Below are positions 10,001 to 19,489 of a stretch of DNA of 64,000 nt, in pieces; position 1 is the first letter of the stretch; each line of letters starts with the position of its first letter. This stretch comes from Rhipicephalus microplus (Eukaryota; Arthropoda; Arachnida; Ixodida; Ixodidae), in contig NC_134701.1 in NCBI RefSeq assembly GCF_043290135.1, positions 36,483,501 to 36,547,500 on the forward strand, read 5' to 3'. The notes under the pieces were generated by a model. The model searched no databases, was not told the origin of the DNA, and saw only the letters and a list, made by a program, of their open reading frames with translations. The position numbers and the translations under genes were made by a program.

Positions 10001-10304
10001 TGCTGAGCGGCCGAGGTCGTATGTGGTTAGAACTTCCACTGGTGTAGTTCTAGAAAGAAACAGGAAATCCTTGGTGCGCTTTGTTTCACAGCCAAAAGAA
10101 GGTGAGGATGAGGCAGATAGCGATGATTTTCCTCAGGCAGATGATAGTCGGGTAGAAACTGAACAGAATTTTAATCGCGTTACAGACAGCATGGCGCCTG
10201 ACGATCTATCTAGCCCTTCCTTGCCGGGAACTGACCTTCCTGAATACCAAACGCGATCTGGTCGTCTTGTTCGACGGCCGGACCGCTACGGGTTCAGTAA
10301 TTGA
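7014..10304 (+). CDS. E2 nucleocapsid-pol polyprotein (open, no own start)
   Basis: The frame is open for 1096 codons straight after gag's TGA. It starts with two zinc knuckles (CPNCGQGEHPRTSC, CNYCGYSGHFAVVC). Then come a protease with DSGA rather than DTGA (7287-7298), an RT with 'FSKLDANSEFYQIKLSPES', 'LPFGITSAPEFFQ' and MMDD at 8097-8108 in place of YxDD, and RNase H with 'SADASSFGLGAVLM', 'IEKEALAMTW' and 'ETDHKPL'. The integrase has an HHCC site ('LHESHLGIEKC' to 'CRVCAEH') and a DDE core ('VVVDYFSRYPE', 'SDNGAQF', 'GEVERMAQTIK'). The C-terminus ends 'YQTRSGRLVRRPDRYGFSN'. Expression needs bypass of 7011-7013 or another start. It closely resembles functional gypsy pol proteins. Confidence 0.92.
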   Translation, partial: PLTSSSCPNCGQGEHPRTSCPARAAKCNYCGYSGHFAVVCRKKAAGERKKVPISSLHMEKGAYFVGAVNGEHSNSRYAQVIINGTPVFAKLDSGAEVSVVPSTFPGLPTKLDKCDITLTGPANEPLHVLGKFLATIQWRQRIVRQTVYVVSPLRSILLGLPALEALELIKFADSVSSATAIEASYPQLFGSLGAMKEEYNIRLKPNSVPFAIPVARRIALPLRDRVKQELERMERDDVIRKVDEPTEWCAGIVPVLKPSGDVRICVDLTQLIKSVLRERYVMPTVEDSLGLLSGASVFSKLDANSEFYQIKLSPESQLLTTFITPFGRYCFQRLPFGITSAPEFFQKKMSQTLEGIPGVVNMMDDVLIYGYNKAQHDERLRLTLDRLMSAGVTLNKEKCCFRVTEIKFLGCVLSRDGIRPDPEKVRAIKELPTPNNVSDVRRLLGMTNHLARFIPDLASKTAPLRHLLLKSSEWTWGPAQEQALSYVKDVIGSARVMANYDAKYPTILSADASSFGLGAVLMQVQPNNEKRPVAFASRSLTPAETRYSQIEKEALAMTWAAERFEGYIKGLEIVCETDHKPLVTLLGKSPLDVLPPRIQRFRMRLMRFSYEVVHVPGKSLVTADVFSRAPIRGKETDNALSISDVSKHVSGCLSNAVEASLFERVKAEQAADEVCQALVKFNRKGWPKFSSLPMVLRPYWQERATLTVAEGVLLKGMRLVIPRKLRAEVLIRLHESHLGIEKCRARAKESVWWPGLSYQLKALVTDCRVCAEHRHQKPEPMIPTTTPQRPWQKLGADLCHVQGKWYLVVVDYFSRYPEIALLSSTTSATVITHLKSFFARHGIPEVMSDNGAQFVSQEYKLFARNYGFRAVTSSPRYPQAHGEVERMAQTIKGLITKAKDPYLSLLAYRDTPGPLGKSPAELLMGRRLRTTVPVHPTSLLPQTVNLRVFRSHDTTARQQQRRNFNLRHRATSLRALEPGAEVWVTDCKAKARVLRLAERPRSYVVRTSTGVVLERNRKSLVRFVSQPKEGEDEADSDDFPQADDSRVETEQNFNRVTDSMAPDDLSSPSLPGTDLPEYQTRSGRLVRRPDRYGFSN

Positions 10305-10394
10305 CTGTATTGTTCTTGCGCATTTTTTGTTTTCTGCAAAGTGTTCTTTCGCTGGCAGTGCTGCGAAGTTTGTTGCAACTGTCAGCGTATTGTT

Positions 10395-10407
10395 AAAGAA
10401 GGGGAGA
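10395..10407 (+). other. E2 polypurine tract
   Basis: AAAGAAGGGGAGA is a purine run that abuts the 3' LTR. Confidence 0.88.
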
Positions 10408-10647
10408 TGTGGTGATAGCGCCCAGGCGCGTCAAGTGTCCGCGTTATCTGGCGCTGTCGCCCGCAATTGTAAAGTGTCGTTTGTACGTGACGTCATTGGT
10501 CACATGAGTGTCTGCTATATATGTATGCTGGTTGCATGGAATAAAGTGGGACGTTATCTCGCGCCCATCGGAAGCGGCTCAGTCCCTTTCTCAGCTCCTG
10601 CGGCCGGCCCGGACGCGCATGCCCTTTCGCTAGGGTGCAACACGACA
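10408..10647 (+). repeat. E2 3' long terminal repeat
   Basis: This 240 bp partner of 5985-6224 carries the same CRE, TATA and AATAAA elements. CCGTT follows at 10648-10652. Confidence 0.95.
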
Positions 10648-11110
10648 CCGTTCTTCTTCTTCACTAATACCATGGATGTAGCCGACGATCTCTTTGATGG
10701 CTGAATGATGAAGACGCATAGTATTTTGCCGACTTGTTTCTTCACGGCGTCGCATTCACGTGTTGAGACTCGGTACGAGCTTTGTCGAACTGGTCGGGCA
10801 GTTTCTTCTGTTATGATGCGATGTTTCGTGACTCGGGTTTTAGCATTCGCGATAATGACTAGAAGCAGTCCTTAAATTGCAAGAGCAGAGACTTGAGCTG
10901 GTCTTGCTTGCACTTCGAAAGGCTCGGGTTGACATCGAAATCTGGTTTGGCACCTCGATTCGTCGAAGCCCGATCAGCAGCATCGAAGAGGGCAACTGAA
11001 TTGCTGGCCTCCACGAATTTGTCGATGTGGGCAACCGCTGCACCACAGTTGAGGTGCCTATATTCGTGACTGAGGTTTGTCAGCACCACCTTTGCTTTGT
11101 TATCACGCAG
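10648..11110 (-). pseudogene. E0 RT N-terminal and linker region
   Basis: Minus-strand reading gives 'KCKQDQLKSLLLQFKDCF', a stretch with 'VSTRECDAVKKQVGK', then 'IIQPSKRSSATSMVLVKKKN'. The last matches the '(D)IIQPSKSPWASPVVLVKKKDG' block that opens gypsy RT domains. It joins to 5984 after removal of E2. Breaks occur near 10750-10860. The 10859-11089 part matches the linker between protease and RT. Confidence 0.8.
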
Positions 11111-11289
11111 CTCAGCTATGCCTCCTGCGACGCAAATCTGATGGTTCAGAAGAAGGTGCTAATCGCCCATAACGGCACCTTCAAAGTTTTCGACTTTTTC
11201 GGTGCCAATGAAAACGACGATGCTGGAGAAAGGTGGCATTGTGACCTACTCTTCTAGCACATGCAATGCATAATTCCTTGGCGTTGTAA

Positions 11290-11620
11290 GGGTCAGCAGC
11301 GTGTTTTCTGAGATTAGCGTGATTGACTCAGACCTCAGGTAGATGATAGTGCTATGTTGACTTAGAAAGTTCATTCCAAGTATCACATTCCTGGAGCAAT
11401 TTTATAAAATTTACAAAGCTCGCAGGATAAGTCTGGTTATTGACGGTGATTCTTGCTGTACAGACACCAGTCGGCATTATTAAGTGACCTTTAGCAGTTC
11501 GGATTTTGGGGCCTAACCATGTAGTCCTCACTTCTTTCAACTTCATCATGAAAGACCCACCGACGACCGAATAGTCGCTAGTTTTACCTCGTGTGTAACG
11601 GTTGGGTCATGACGTCGGGT
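11290..11620 (-). pseudogene. E0 aspartic protease region (active site lost)
   Basis: The minus strand reads 'DYSVVGGSFMMKLKEVRTTW', 'LGPKIRTAKGHLIMPTGVC', 'TARITVNNQTYP' and then 'GMNFLSQHS'-like sequence, the usual order of a gypsy protease. Where DTGA should precede 'DYSVV', the sequence gives G-K-T-S, so the catalytic aspartate is not preserved. A frameshift follows 'YPASFV'. Confidence 0.7.
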
Positions 11621-11989
11621 CATGACTAAGTCTATTTGCTCCGCTGCTTCCACGTTACATCGTGACGTCTTTAGCATGCTGCGAAAGTTCGACGTCAAGA
11701 CCCTTTTTGTCTTGCAGCAGGTGCTTTAGATTTTGTGGCGGCAGCGGCGGAGGATCTTTGGTAGTTCGTCGTACAGAAACCCCACTTCCATCGGTTGCTG
11801 CCTTTAGTTTTCAGAGTAAGGACTTGAAGATCAGCCCCGAACAAAGCCGGTGCACAGCCCGCCACATGGTGAGACGTAATGGCCTCGCAACGACGAACAA
11901 TAAGGTCGTCAAGGTGTCGACTGTGCTCCCGCGAGGTAGCCAGCGATGTTATGTGGTCCTTCACCTCTTGTGGGCAGGGCACGTTGATG

Positions 11990-13072
11990 TCGAAGCCCCG
12001 TAGACCCATCTGTCGGTATTGGCAACGGTGGTAGGTGTGCCTGGCCCCGCCGCAGTGGTAGTAGAGCGAGTGGCTGTCAAGTTCTCGTCAAACGTCGGTT
12101 GTCCTCAGTGCGCTGCGCTGGCCCACTGGCGAACGGTAGGACATCAGTGGTGATGGTGGCCGCGGTGGCGGCGGTGGCATCTGGTGAGGAAAGTGCGATG
12201 GGGCGGCGTTCTGGCATGGGCGTGGAGAAGGAGTGTGACGACGAGCTACAGCAGCAGAGCTCATGGCTTGTAGCTCAGGCTGCACTAGTTCAATTGTTTG
12301 GAAAAATTGCTGGACTTCCTGGCGTACAACGTCAGCGATCGGGTCGATGCGATGCTGCGAGGCCAGCAAGAATTTATGCAGCTCTTCCCCGTACGATCGC
12401 TTGTATCGTTTTCTAAAGGTCGTCAGAGCCGAGAGCATGAAGAGCTGGGTTATCTTCCATCGTTCGCCGGTTGTACTGGCGAGTTTGCATTTCTAACATC
12501 TTCTCGATTGATCTTGCTTCCAACAGGAATTCCTCGACGATCTTCGGGGGGGTTTCGAATTAGTCCAGCGAAAAGTTCTTGCTTGACCCATCGCATGAGA
12601 AAACAAACATTTTTTCACTTCAAGCATGTCGTGGTCAGAATGGTGGAAAAGTACTGTCATTTCTTCCACGAAAAATTGTTACATTTTCATTCGGGAGTTG
12701 CACCCTCGTTTCCAGTAGCGTCACGGCTCTTTCCTAGCAGGTGATGCTCCTGAACGTATCCAGGAATGTGCTGCAGAAGAGATGCCATGTTTGAAGGGCA
12801 CACTCCCGATTCTCGAACCAGGTCCTAGCCACGTCCTCCAAATGAAAGTAGACGCAGCGTAGCTTCTCTTTTGTGTTCCAGTGGTCCAGAGCGGCTACAC
12901 AATCATAGGTCTCCGGCCAGGTCTCCGGATATTCAAACGATGACCCACGGAATAGAGGTGGTTCCCATGGCTGCTGCATCACGGTCGCGGGCTGTGACAC
13001 AGCAGTTGTCATCGTTGCCGTGGTTGTGTCATGGTCTTGGTCCTCCGAGCTTTGTCTTGTAGAGGTCCGCAC
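11990..13072 (-). pseudogene. E0 gag (frameshifted)
   Basis: The N-terminus at 13072 contains 'VMQQPWEPPLFRGSSFEYPE', 'TYDCVAALDHWNTKEKLRCV' and 'DVARTWFENRE', a pattern common in tick gypsy gag proteins as I remember them. The C-terminal part (12438-12088) has 'HRIDPIADVVRQEVQQFFQ' and a proline-rich stretch. The zinc knuckle near 12010-12060 reads Y-Y-H-C-x4-H-x4-C, so its first cysteine has become tyrosine. At least two frame changes separate these pieces. Confidence 0.82.
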
Positions 13073-13189
13073 TCTGGTGGTAAACCCTACTGCTTACAAT
13101 TTGTTCGGTGCTTGTGGCTGGCATTGGTGTTTTCTTCGCGACGTGGGCTGGGTTCACGGCTTGACGGGGGTGTCCGGTACCTGAACGAA

Positions 13190-13204
13190 GCAGCACCTTC
13201 ACCA
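13190..13204 (-). other. E0 putative primer binding site
   Basis: On the minus strand TGGTGAAGGTGCTGC starts two bases after the LTR end. The position and TGG start fit a primer site. The tRNA is not identified. Confidence 0.45.
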
Positions 13205-13206
13205 GA

Positions 13207-13563
13207 TGTAACGGGGTAGTGACGTGGCCGAAGACAGGAGACTCTGGGTTGAGATCAAACTGTATATTTGAGTGAACCTGTGCCCGGTGAACGAAAAGTT
13301 GGATTCCAGTAACAGTCTTGCACTGATATCGGCGAACGGAGCATCAGCCGTCGATCAACTGCCAAGCGGCAAAGAGTGTCGGCATTTACACCCTTGTCAT
13401 CGAATATTCTAGCGTTATTGCTAGCGGCGACGTATGTTCCCCAATACTTTGCGACGTTGCTGAAGTGAGCGTAATCTTAACAAAACGATCTACTAAAGCC
13501 TCGAAGCTTCTCGAATATCGTAGGTGCGGTTTGTGCTGAACGTAGTGTAACGGGGTGATAACA
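13207..13563 (-). repeat. E0 5' long terminal repeat (probable limits)
   Basis: On the minus strand the segment starts TGTTATCACCCCGTTACA (13563) and ends CCCCGTTACA (13207), upstream of E0 gag and its primer site. The partner LTR is outside the window, so the limits rest on TG...CA ends and position. The CCCCGTTACA motif occurs near both ends. Confidence 0.65.
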
Positions 13564-13615
13564 AAACTTGAGAAAAGGAATGTGGCAATATGATGAATAT
13601 ATGATGAGAGATGGG

Positions 13616-13770
13616 GGGTATTTGGAGTATCCGTCCGTGTGTCCGTGCGTCTGTCTGCGCATCCATCTGTGCACTGTCTGTTTGTGCATCCGTCTGTGCA
13701 TCTGTTTGTTAATGCATCCATCCGTCTATGCGTTCGTGCATCCGTCCGTACTTATGTCTGCACGTTCCTT
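13616..13770. repeat. Degenerate TCCG/TCTG-TGCA minisatellite
   Basis: About 150 bp is built from variants of TCCGTCTGTGCATC, such as GTCCGTGCGTCTGTCTGCGC and ATCCATCCGTCTATGCG. The repeats open spurious long reading frames on both strands. A conserved-looking stretch with GAGAGCTTCGCCACACTCC follows at 13793. Confidence 0.8.
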
Positions 13771-14489
13771 CAGCCGTATGTCTCCCTGCGGAGAGCTTCG
13801 CCACACTCCTCATAATTCACCTCATGAATATGCTGTGAATTTTTTTGCTTCCTTTACAATGCTCAGAGTAGAGTAAAAATTATTTAACTATACAAATAAT
13901 TAGTGCATTTCTTTATGAAAGTGGCATGAACACTTTTATTTATCAGGTGGTGAGAGGGCTGAAATTAAACTGGGAGCAGTTTTTGGAGCAGGAAAATTTC
14001 AATCTTGGAGCAGAATAACCTCGATTCGGAGTAGCTAGCAGCATTTACCATGCTAACTTAAGAGCTTGAAAAAACAAATTTGTAGGAACTTGGGGATACA
14101 ACGACATACTTCAATCAGCTTCGAAAACACGTTATGAAACAGTAAAAGAAAAGTTTGAACAAATTATGGCCAGGTATGAGCTATACTACTATGCATACCA
14201 TGTGACAAATGCAATCCAGGTAACAAACGCCATATGAAGTAGTTGAAAAAATAAATAAATAAAAGGTTTGGCAAATTAGGTTTGCTCCATAAACATTAAA
14301 AAAAGAAAACAAAAGAACACAGGAAAAATTTTTTTTGCATAAATTACAGTTACATAGCACTAGGCGTAATATCAGTGATAGTATGACTTGGCAGATTACG
14401 GCTTAGTATTTTCGAAGACCTGCTTATTCCTGGAGCTTTGCTTAGGTCAGTATTACTCTGTCGGAGAACATCACAACAGACGCCTTGAA
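13771..14489. other. No gene seen; GGAGCAG-type repeat at about 13950-14035
   Basis: AT-rich sequence without recognisable coding. Around 13970-14010 the motif GGAGCAG recurs (TGGGAGCAG, TTGGAGCAG, TTGGAGCAG). It is shared with 46540-46600. Confidence 0.5.
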
Positions 14490-14780
14490 CTATCTGCTCA
14501 GCCGTGCAGTTGGCGTAGCATCAATTGAGCTGAACGCTTTAACCAGGTGATAACAAAAGTGTGCTGCACAACCATTCACTGTCACCTGTGCCGCATTACT
14601 TTCAAGAGTACAGCGTACAGGCAAAGAAACCATGATGCAGTGACTCGTCAAGTGCAGACCTATGATAGCGGTGTTGTAAGCACACTGCACGCTTTTATTA
14701 TGATCCATTAGAAAACGCTCTTCATGTGGTTTTGCTGCCACTTTCTTCTGAAAAATCGCTGGAACACCATGGAGACGCAT
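14490..14780 (-). other. Possible exon or small ORF, unrecognised
   Basis: The minus strand is open for about 96 codons with mixed, protein-like composition ('GVPAIFQKKVAAKPHEERF', 'NTAIIGLHLTSHCIMVSLP'). An ATTAG that could be a 3' splice site lies upstream near 14800. I see no family, no clear 5' splice site and no neighbour that supports it. It may be an exon, a transposon scrap or chance. Confidence 0.18.
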
Positions 14781-16880
14781 CAGGTGCAGAAATCTAATTG
14801 AGGCAACAAGCTACTCGCTTCACCTCTGCACAGTATGGAGAGCACTAGTTCTAACACTCCCATGGCAAATGTGTGCATAGGTGACCACACGATAACATTT
14901 GCGTCCAGAGCAATATGCTATTCACAACAAAGAAACTGAACGCAACGCATGTCACTCGTTTTTGTTGGCCGACAATAGCGCCAGGACACACATCCCAAAG
15001 CACAGAGCCTGGCAGCATATTCTTGGAGGGTCCCGCATATTTGCAACAGCCCGGAGGAAATTATGGTTGCACCACAGGAGGCTTCATTAGAAGGGGCCAT
15101 AAAAACATGGTTGGCGGTGTTTCTTAGTGTCCCTGGTGCTGCTTGGAAAATCATGTGGTTAACTTAGTCTTTTTCCTCAACAAAGATGATGTGGGCATTG
15201 AAATTCTTTATTTCAAGGCTGGTTCAAAATATTTAGTGAATTTCTTGCAACTTTTATGCTTTTGGAGCAGCTTGGCACAGGAACACGAACTCTTGTAAAA
15301 AATGGGCAATATTTGCAGATGTTTTTCCACTGATTTATATTTAATGACAAAAACCACAACAGTCTGCTGACGCACTCACATCGGCTTGCACATTTTGTGA
15401 ATCATCACTCTGAAATTGAGACTTTGATGAAAACCCGTCTGGTCAGAATGAAAAATGATGAAGGAAAGAAAGTACACCGACCAAATGAAAGCTTAAAAGA
15501 AACAACATTGTGAACAAAGACCTTAAGTGGAATGTTATAAAGTTTTATTTGGTTGATATGCTTAATTTTAAATGTGGAGCATTGCTTAGTTGCACGATAT
15601 CATGAATACGGCGTCGACGGTGCCGTCTAGATCGCCATTGCCCATCCTCGCGTCTCATGCCAACTGGCGCTCCCCTCTCCCTCCTTCGCCTCGCAAGGCT
15701 GATGCAAGCAGCGTCTGCTAGAAAAAGACTGACTGCTCGTGCTACACAACCATTCACTGGCCAGCCTGTATATGTAGGCACTGGATTGCGCATTCATTAT
15801 TCAGGCAAGGACGTCTTTACATGGCTTTCGCTTGACTTGGCGTTTTGATTGACTAGAGTAGATGCGATGGAAGCAACAGTACCGTCAACCAGTAGTGAGG
15901 CACAACCCAACATCTGCGTCCGACCACTCATTGAAGGCAACGATTCTCCTTCATTAAATAAAGAATAATAAAAACGAAACAACAATTAAGCATTCTCAAA
16001 CCATATCCAATTACGCAAAACTCACACGACACTTCCACTACTCCGCGAAGCATTTACTCAAGTTTCCCTCCTGGCAAGATTTGGGCGTTTTTTTTTTTTC
16101 ATCATCCACCACCAAGCATACCACACAATTATCTGCAAACATCTTGAATAAAGACCAGTTGACGACTCTGTAATACCCCAGAGCTCAGCAGGCGACTCTA
16201 CCTTGATAGTTAGTTTAGAGAAATCTGTCATGGCCTACCACATCCAGTCCATCACTCAGTGAAATCTCCATACAACAAATTTCAAGGAAATGCTGTCATG
16301 GTGTGTGTGGTACAATCGTGTGGTGCGCGGTGGTCATGGTTTTTTGTTCTATGGTGCGTCAACGAAGACGACGACAAGACAGGCTGGGAGACGAAATCGT
16401 GATCGGAAGTCATGCCGGACCGGCAGAGAGAGAAGTGAAGAAAGAAGACGGTAGTTGGACAACATGACGGGAAGGCAGTTGCAGGTCGAGGCGCTCATTC
16501 GGTCCTGGTCTCGAAGCAGACCACTGCCTCCAATCCATCCGTGGGTTGTCCACCTCGACTGGTGTTCTGGTAGCCAGCGCCGGTCCCTTGTGTTGGGACT
16601 CGGGCGGATTCAAGACCTGTGCCTACCACTGGCCCCGAGACGAGTTCTCTCCACGACACCGAGTCTGCTGGATTCCAACCACGCCTTGCCTGTCCCTGCT
16701 GTAGGCGTGAGACTCCACGCAGCGACTCGTCGATAAAGCAGCCTTGACCCGCATATAGTGAGACCTTGCCGGCGTTATTTTGTGTAGTGGAGAACTGCTT
16801 TAACTGACTCTATAACAGTAATCTGACTCGGATCATTGTAGTCTTTTCGCATTGCTTCATTATTGCTAACTCCTACGTCA
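14781..16880. other. No gene recognised
   Basis: Several short open frames exist (14918-15154 minus, 15545-15793 minus, 16455-16736 plus) but none shows a domain, splice context or start context that I can defend. GGAGCAG recurs at 15266. Other sequence is AT-rich intergenic or intronic. Confidence 0.4.
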
Positions 16881-16967
16881 TCTCCTGCATCACAAACATC
16901 TTTTCACCCTCGTGCAATTGTCTTAATCAATTGCACGAGGGTGAAAAGATGTTTATGATACAAGAGA
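16881..16967. repeat. Long near-perfect inverted repeat (hairpin)
   Basis: Arms 16881-16920 and 16928-16967 surround a 7-base loop (TCTTAAT). The inner 27 pairs (16894-16920 with 16928-16954) are perfect, and the outer 13 have three transitions. The core is AAACATCTTTTCACCCTCGT. It could fold as a miRNA-like or dsRNA hairpin, or be a recent inverted duplication next to the SINE. Confidence 0.92.
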
Positions 16968-16983
16968 TTGTCTTTGATCCCAC

Positions 16984-17163
16984 GACCCGCAGGTCGTGGG
17001 ATCGAATCCTGGCTGCAGCGGCTGCATTTCCTACGGAGGCGGGAATGCTCTAGGCCTGTGTGCTCAGATTTGGGTGCACGTTAAAGAACCACAGTAGGTG
17101 AAAATTTCCGGAGCCCTCCATTACGGCGTCTCTCATAATCATATGGTGGTTTTGGGACGGTAA
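16984..17163 (+). mobile_element. tRNA-derived SINE (Ruka-like), left part
   Basis: A tRNA B-box-like GGTCGTGGGATCGAATCC (16992-17009) is followed by the SINE body 'GTGCTCAGATTTGGGTGCAC', 'GTTAAAGAACCACAGTAGGT', 'GGAGCCCTCCATTACGGC' and 'TCATAATCATATGGTGG'. The body is interrupted at its 3' TTAA by a MITE and resumes at 18046. The 5' (A-box) part is missing. The family resembles Ruka SINEs of ixodid ticks, a recollection only. Confidence 0.85.
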
Positions 17164-18045
17164 AGGGCCACTCACCAGGTTCGACAATATTGAGCTGACA
17201 AGCGCAATGCGTAGACGAGGCATTCATGATCACGTCTGCCAAAATTTGCAACGCTACGCGCCGCGGAAATGGGTCAAATTTCAAGATGAAAGCTGCTCCC
17301 CCTTCCCTCTTCCCCCTTCCATCCCCCTTCCCTCTACACAGCCCTGCGGTCACGTTGGTCCTCTATGTAGACGACTCTGTTCTGACGTCAACAGTATATC
17401 ACGTGACATGGCAAAAATTATTTTACACAACATGCGTATTTTATGTATTTGTTGCTTTAAGAGGTGAGTAAAACTTGAAATAAATAATGAGACGCAATAA
17501 AAAATTGTGCACGTTTTTCTTACATTTTTTTTCCCATGAAATGCTACGAGATGCGGGGCTAATGTGCCAGCGTTTCACATGCATTCGGGTTCCCACGGTC
17601 AGCGCACTGAGCAAACGACCGCCGTGGAACGCTCCTACGCGTTTGCGCACTCATTGTGCTCATCTACTCTACCGCGTCTAAGCCAGTGTTTCCAAACAAT
17701 CCCCAAAAGCAGGCAGAAAACCACAAAATAACGCTGGTCAACAAAGCAACGCCACTCGCGTGCACGGGGCTGGGCTTGTTTGGGCACGTCATGCGAACGT
17801 CACCTTTTGGTCGGATGCCGGAGAGGGTGGGAAAGAGGTTTGGCTAGCGAAGGCTACGCGGAGAAGCGGCAAAGGTTTCGAACTCGCCTTCTCTCGCCCT
17901 TGTTTCGCGCCGCTTTAAAAAACCTGTTTTCTTCGCTCGCAATGAACCGATTCGAGAAATTTTTGTGGCAAAACGTTCCTCATCGAACACCCAACAACTT
18001 CCACCGTCTAACTGAAATTCGGTATGGGGCCTGGTGAGTGGCCCT
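17164..18045. mobile_element. TTAA-targeting MITE inserted in the SINE
   Basis: This 882 bp element has perfect 16 bp terminal inverted repeats AGGGCCACTCACCAGG (17164-17179) and CCTGGTGAGTGGCCCT (18030-18045). The flanks are GTAA (17160-17163, one change from TTAA) and TTAA (18046-18049). Removal restores the SINE's GACG-TTAA-ACC sequence. No transposase is encoded. TTAA choice is a piggyBac trait, but other superfamilies also use it. Confidence 0.85.
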
Positions 18046-18095
18046 TTAAACCTCCCATATCTACCAATTGTCTTCATCAATCTCGGCAATGAGTA
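18046..18095 (+). mobile_element. SINE, right part and tail
   Basis: TTAAACCTCCCATATCTACC and a following ATCAATC-like tail continue the SINE that was split at 17163. Confidence 0.75.
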
Positions 18096-19202
18096 TTTGA
18101 GTCGCTGTAATTACACAACCATGCCCTCACAACTGCTAAAGATCATTCGTTCTTTTGAAAAGTCGCCTTAGTGAAAGTATTAAAAGTTTGAGCACAATTT
18201 GTAAGCGCAAAAACGTGGGTCGCCTTCCTATGCTGTGTATACAATGCGACCTTGTTATGCTCTAGTAAAAGTGAAAAATCAAACACCAAATATTACGGAA
18301 CCAGTGCATGTTTATTTGAGGAAAAGCATGATCGTTTCTGATATGGCCAGCTCGACTGCTAACTTAAGAATGTGCATCCTTCTTGCGCACTGTGAAGCAT
18401 TCGTGTTAAATACCAATTCTTCAAGTTGGTTCGCGTGCACTGTTAAAACATTGTCACTGCTCTCGTCGCCATTTCCTTGTCACAACAAATGATATGGATA
18501 TTATTGGTCAAGAGCTAAGCTCACAATCATGCTTCGACATCGCACTGCACGTAGTGTTCCTAGCATTAGTGAAGCATGCATGGGTAATCACTGGCGACTT
18601 CATCCCACCCACAGGGCACTCGCCTCGCGTGTTTCACTGTTGTAGCATTTCTTTCGTGCTGCTTTTAGAGTTAAGCTTGAATGTTCAACCACCAATCAAA
18701 AGGCTAGAAAACAGAAGTGTAAAAAGCGCACAGGTAAAGCTGCCCGATGAAAACGATGCAATAGGGCAAAGCCTGCCGTGGAAAACAAGCACCAGGCGAT
18801 GAAGATGGCAAGAGAGTGATCGCACATTTAAAAAGGATGGGCAGATACAGAAACATTTGGGCATTCTGATGATGATTATATTGACTGCCAAGAAGCTGGG
18901 CAGTATCTTCACAACCGTGAGTAACTTTTTAAAATTGCTATTCATTATTTTAAGGTTTTTAAAGGGGATAAAAGGGGGATAAAACATATTTAAGGGAATT
19001 AAAATATGAATCATTGTTCTGAAACATTCCGCAATCTGATATTCATAGTAGTGAAATATTTCTACATTAAGCCAACAAACATTTGGAGAGAAATTTTCAA
19101 AAATGTCATTAAACTTAAAAAACCATGATTCTGAGGTTCCCTATAACGAGATTTGACTGCGTGTTGAAGTCACTGACAATATTATTGACAATGTGGCACG
19201 TA
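18096..19202. other. No gene seen
   Basis: AT-rich sequence with scattered short frames only. No splice-supported exon or repeat family was recognised. Confidence 0.4.
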
Positions 19203-19437
19203 CCCTCCCGCGGTGGTCTAGTGGCTAAGGTACTCAACTGCTGGCCTGCAGGGCGCGGGATCGATTCTGGCTGCGGTGGGTGCATTTTCGATGAAGGCGA
19301 ATATGCTTTAGAGCTGTGTGCTCAGATTTGGGTGCACGTTAAAGAACCCCAGGTGGTCGAAATTTACAGAATCCTCCACCTCTCATAAACATATGGTGGT
19401 TTTCAGCCGTTAAACCCCATATATAAATCAAATCATA
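19203..19437 (+). mobile_element. tRNA-derived SINE (Ruka-like), near full length
   Basis: An A-box-like TGGTCTAGTGGCTAAGG (19214-19230) and a B-box-like GGGATCGATTCTGG (19257-19270) are spaced as in a tRNA. They are followed by the same body as 16984 (TGTGCTCAGATTTGGGTGCA, GTTAAAGAACCCCAGGTGG) and a CATATATAAATCAAATCA tail. It would be transcribed by RNA polymerase III. Confidence 0.88.
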
Positions 19438-19489
19438 AACAGTGCAGCCCGTATATTCTTTGCTATTAAAATGTGCTTAAAGCCTCCTT

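Larger units (their letters stand above)
5985..10647 (+). mobile_element. Ty3/gypsy retrotransposon E2, young and nearly intact
   Basis: This 4663 bp element has 240 bp LTRs that differ at only about 4 positions, a tRNA-type primer site adjoining the 5' LTR, gag, a long open pol and a polypurine tract. It lies in E0's RT region on the opposite strand. The only obvious defect in the coding region is one TGA (7011-7013) in the shared gag-pol frame. There is no envelope gene. Of everything in the window this is the element most likely to have moved recently. Confidence 0.96.

Noticed and set aside
6291..10304. Envelope gene after integrase (errantivirus-like)
   Set aside because: Pol ends at 10304 and the polypurine tract follows within 100 bp, so there is no room for an envelope gene.
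895..10652. Possible single composite retroelement of about 10 kb
   Set aside because: Separate LTR pairs, primer sites and target duplications show independent elements.
13568..13876. Cysteine-rich frame across the minisatellite
   Set aside because: A product of the TCCG/TCTG repeat units. Equivalent frames exist on both strands.
16455..16736. Plus-strand frame of 93 codons
   Set aside because: No family, no splice sites and composition like its surroundings. Not enough for a gene call.
16992..17009. tRNA gene signal
   Set aside because: Only a B-box-like element is present, within a SINE. No cloverleaf can be formed, and the other copies show the same SINE body.
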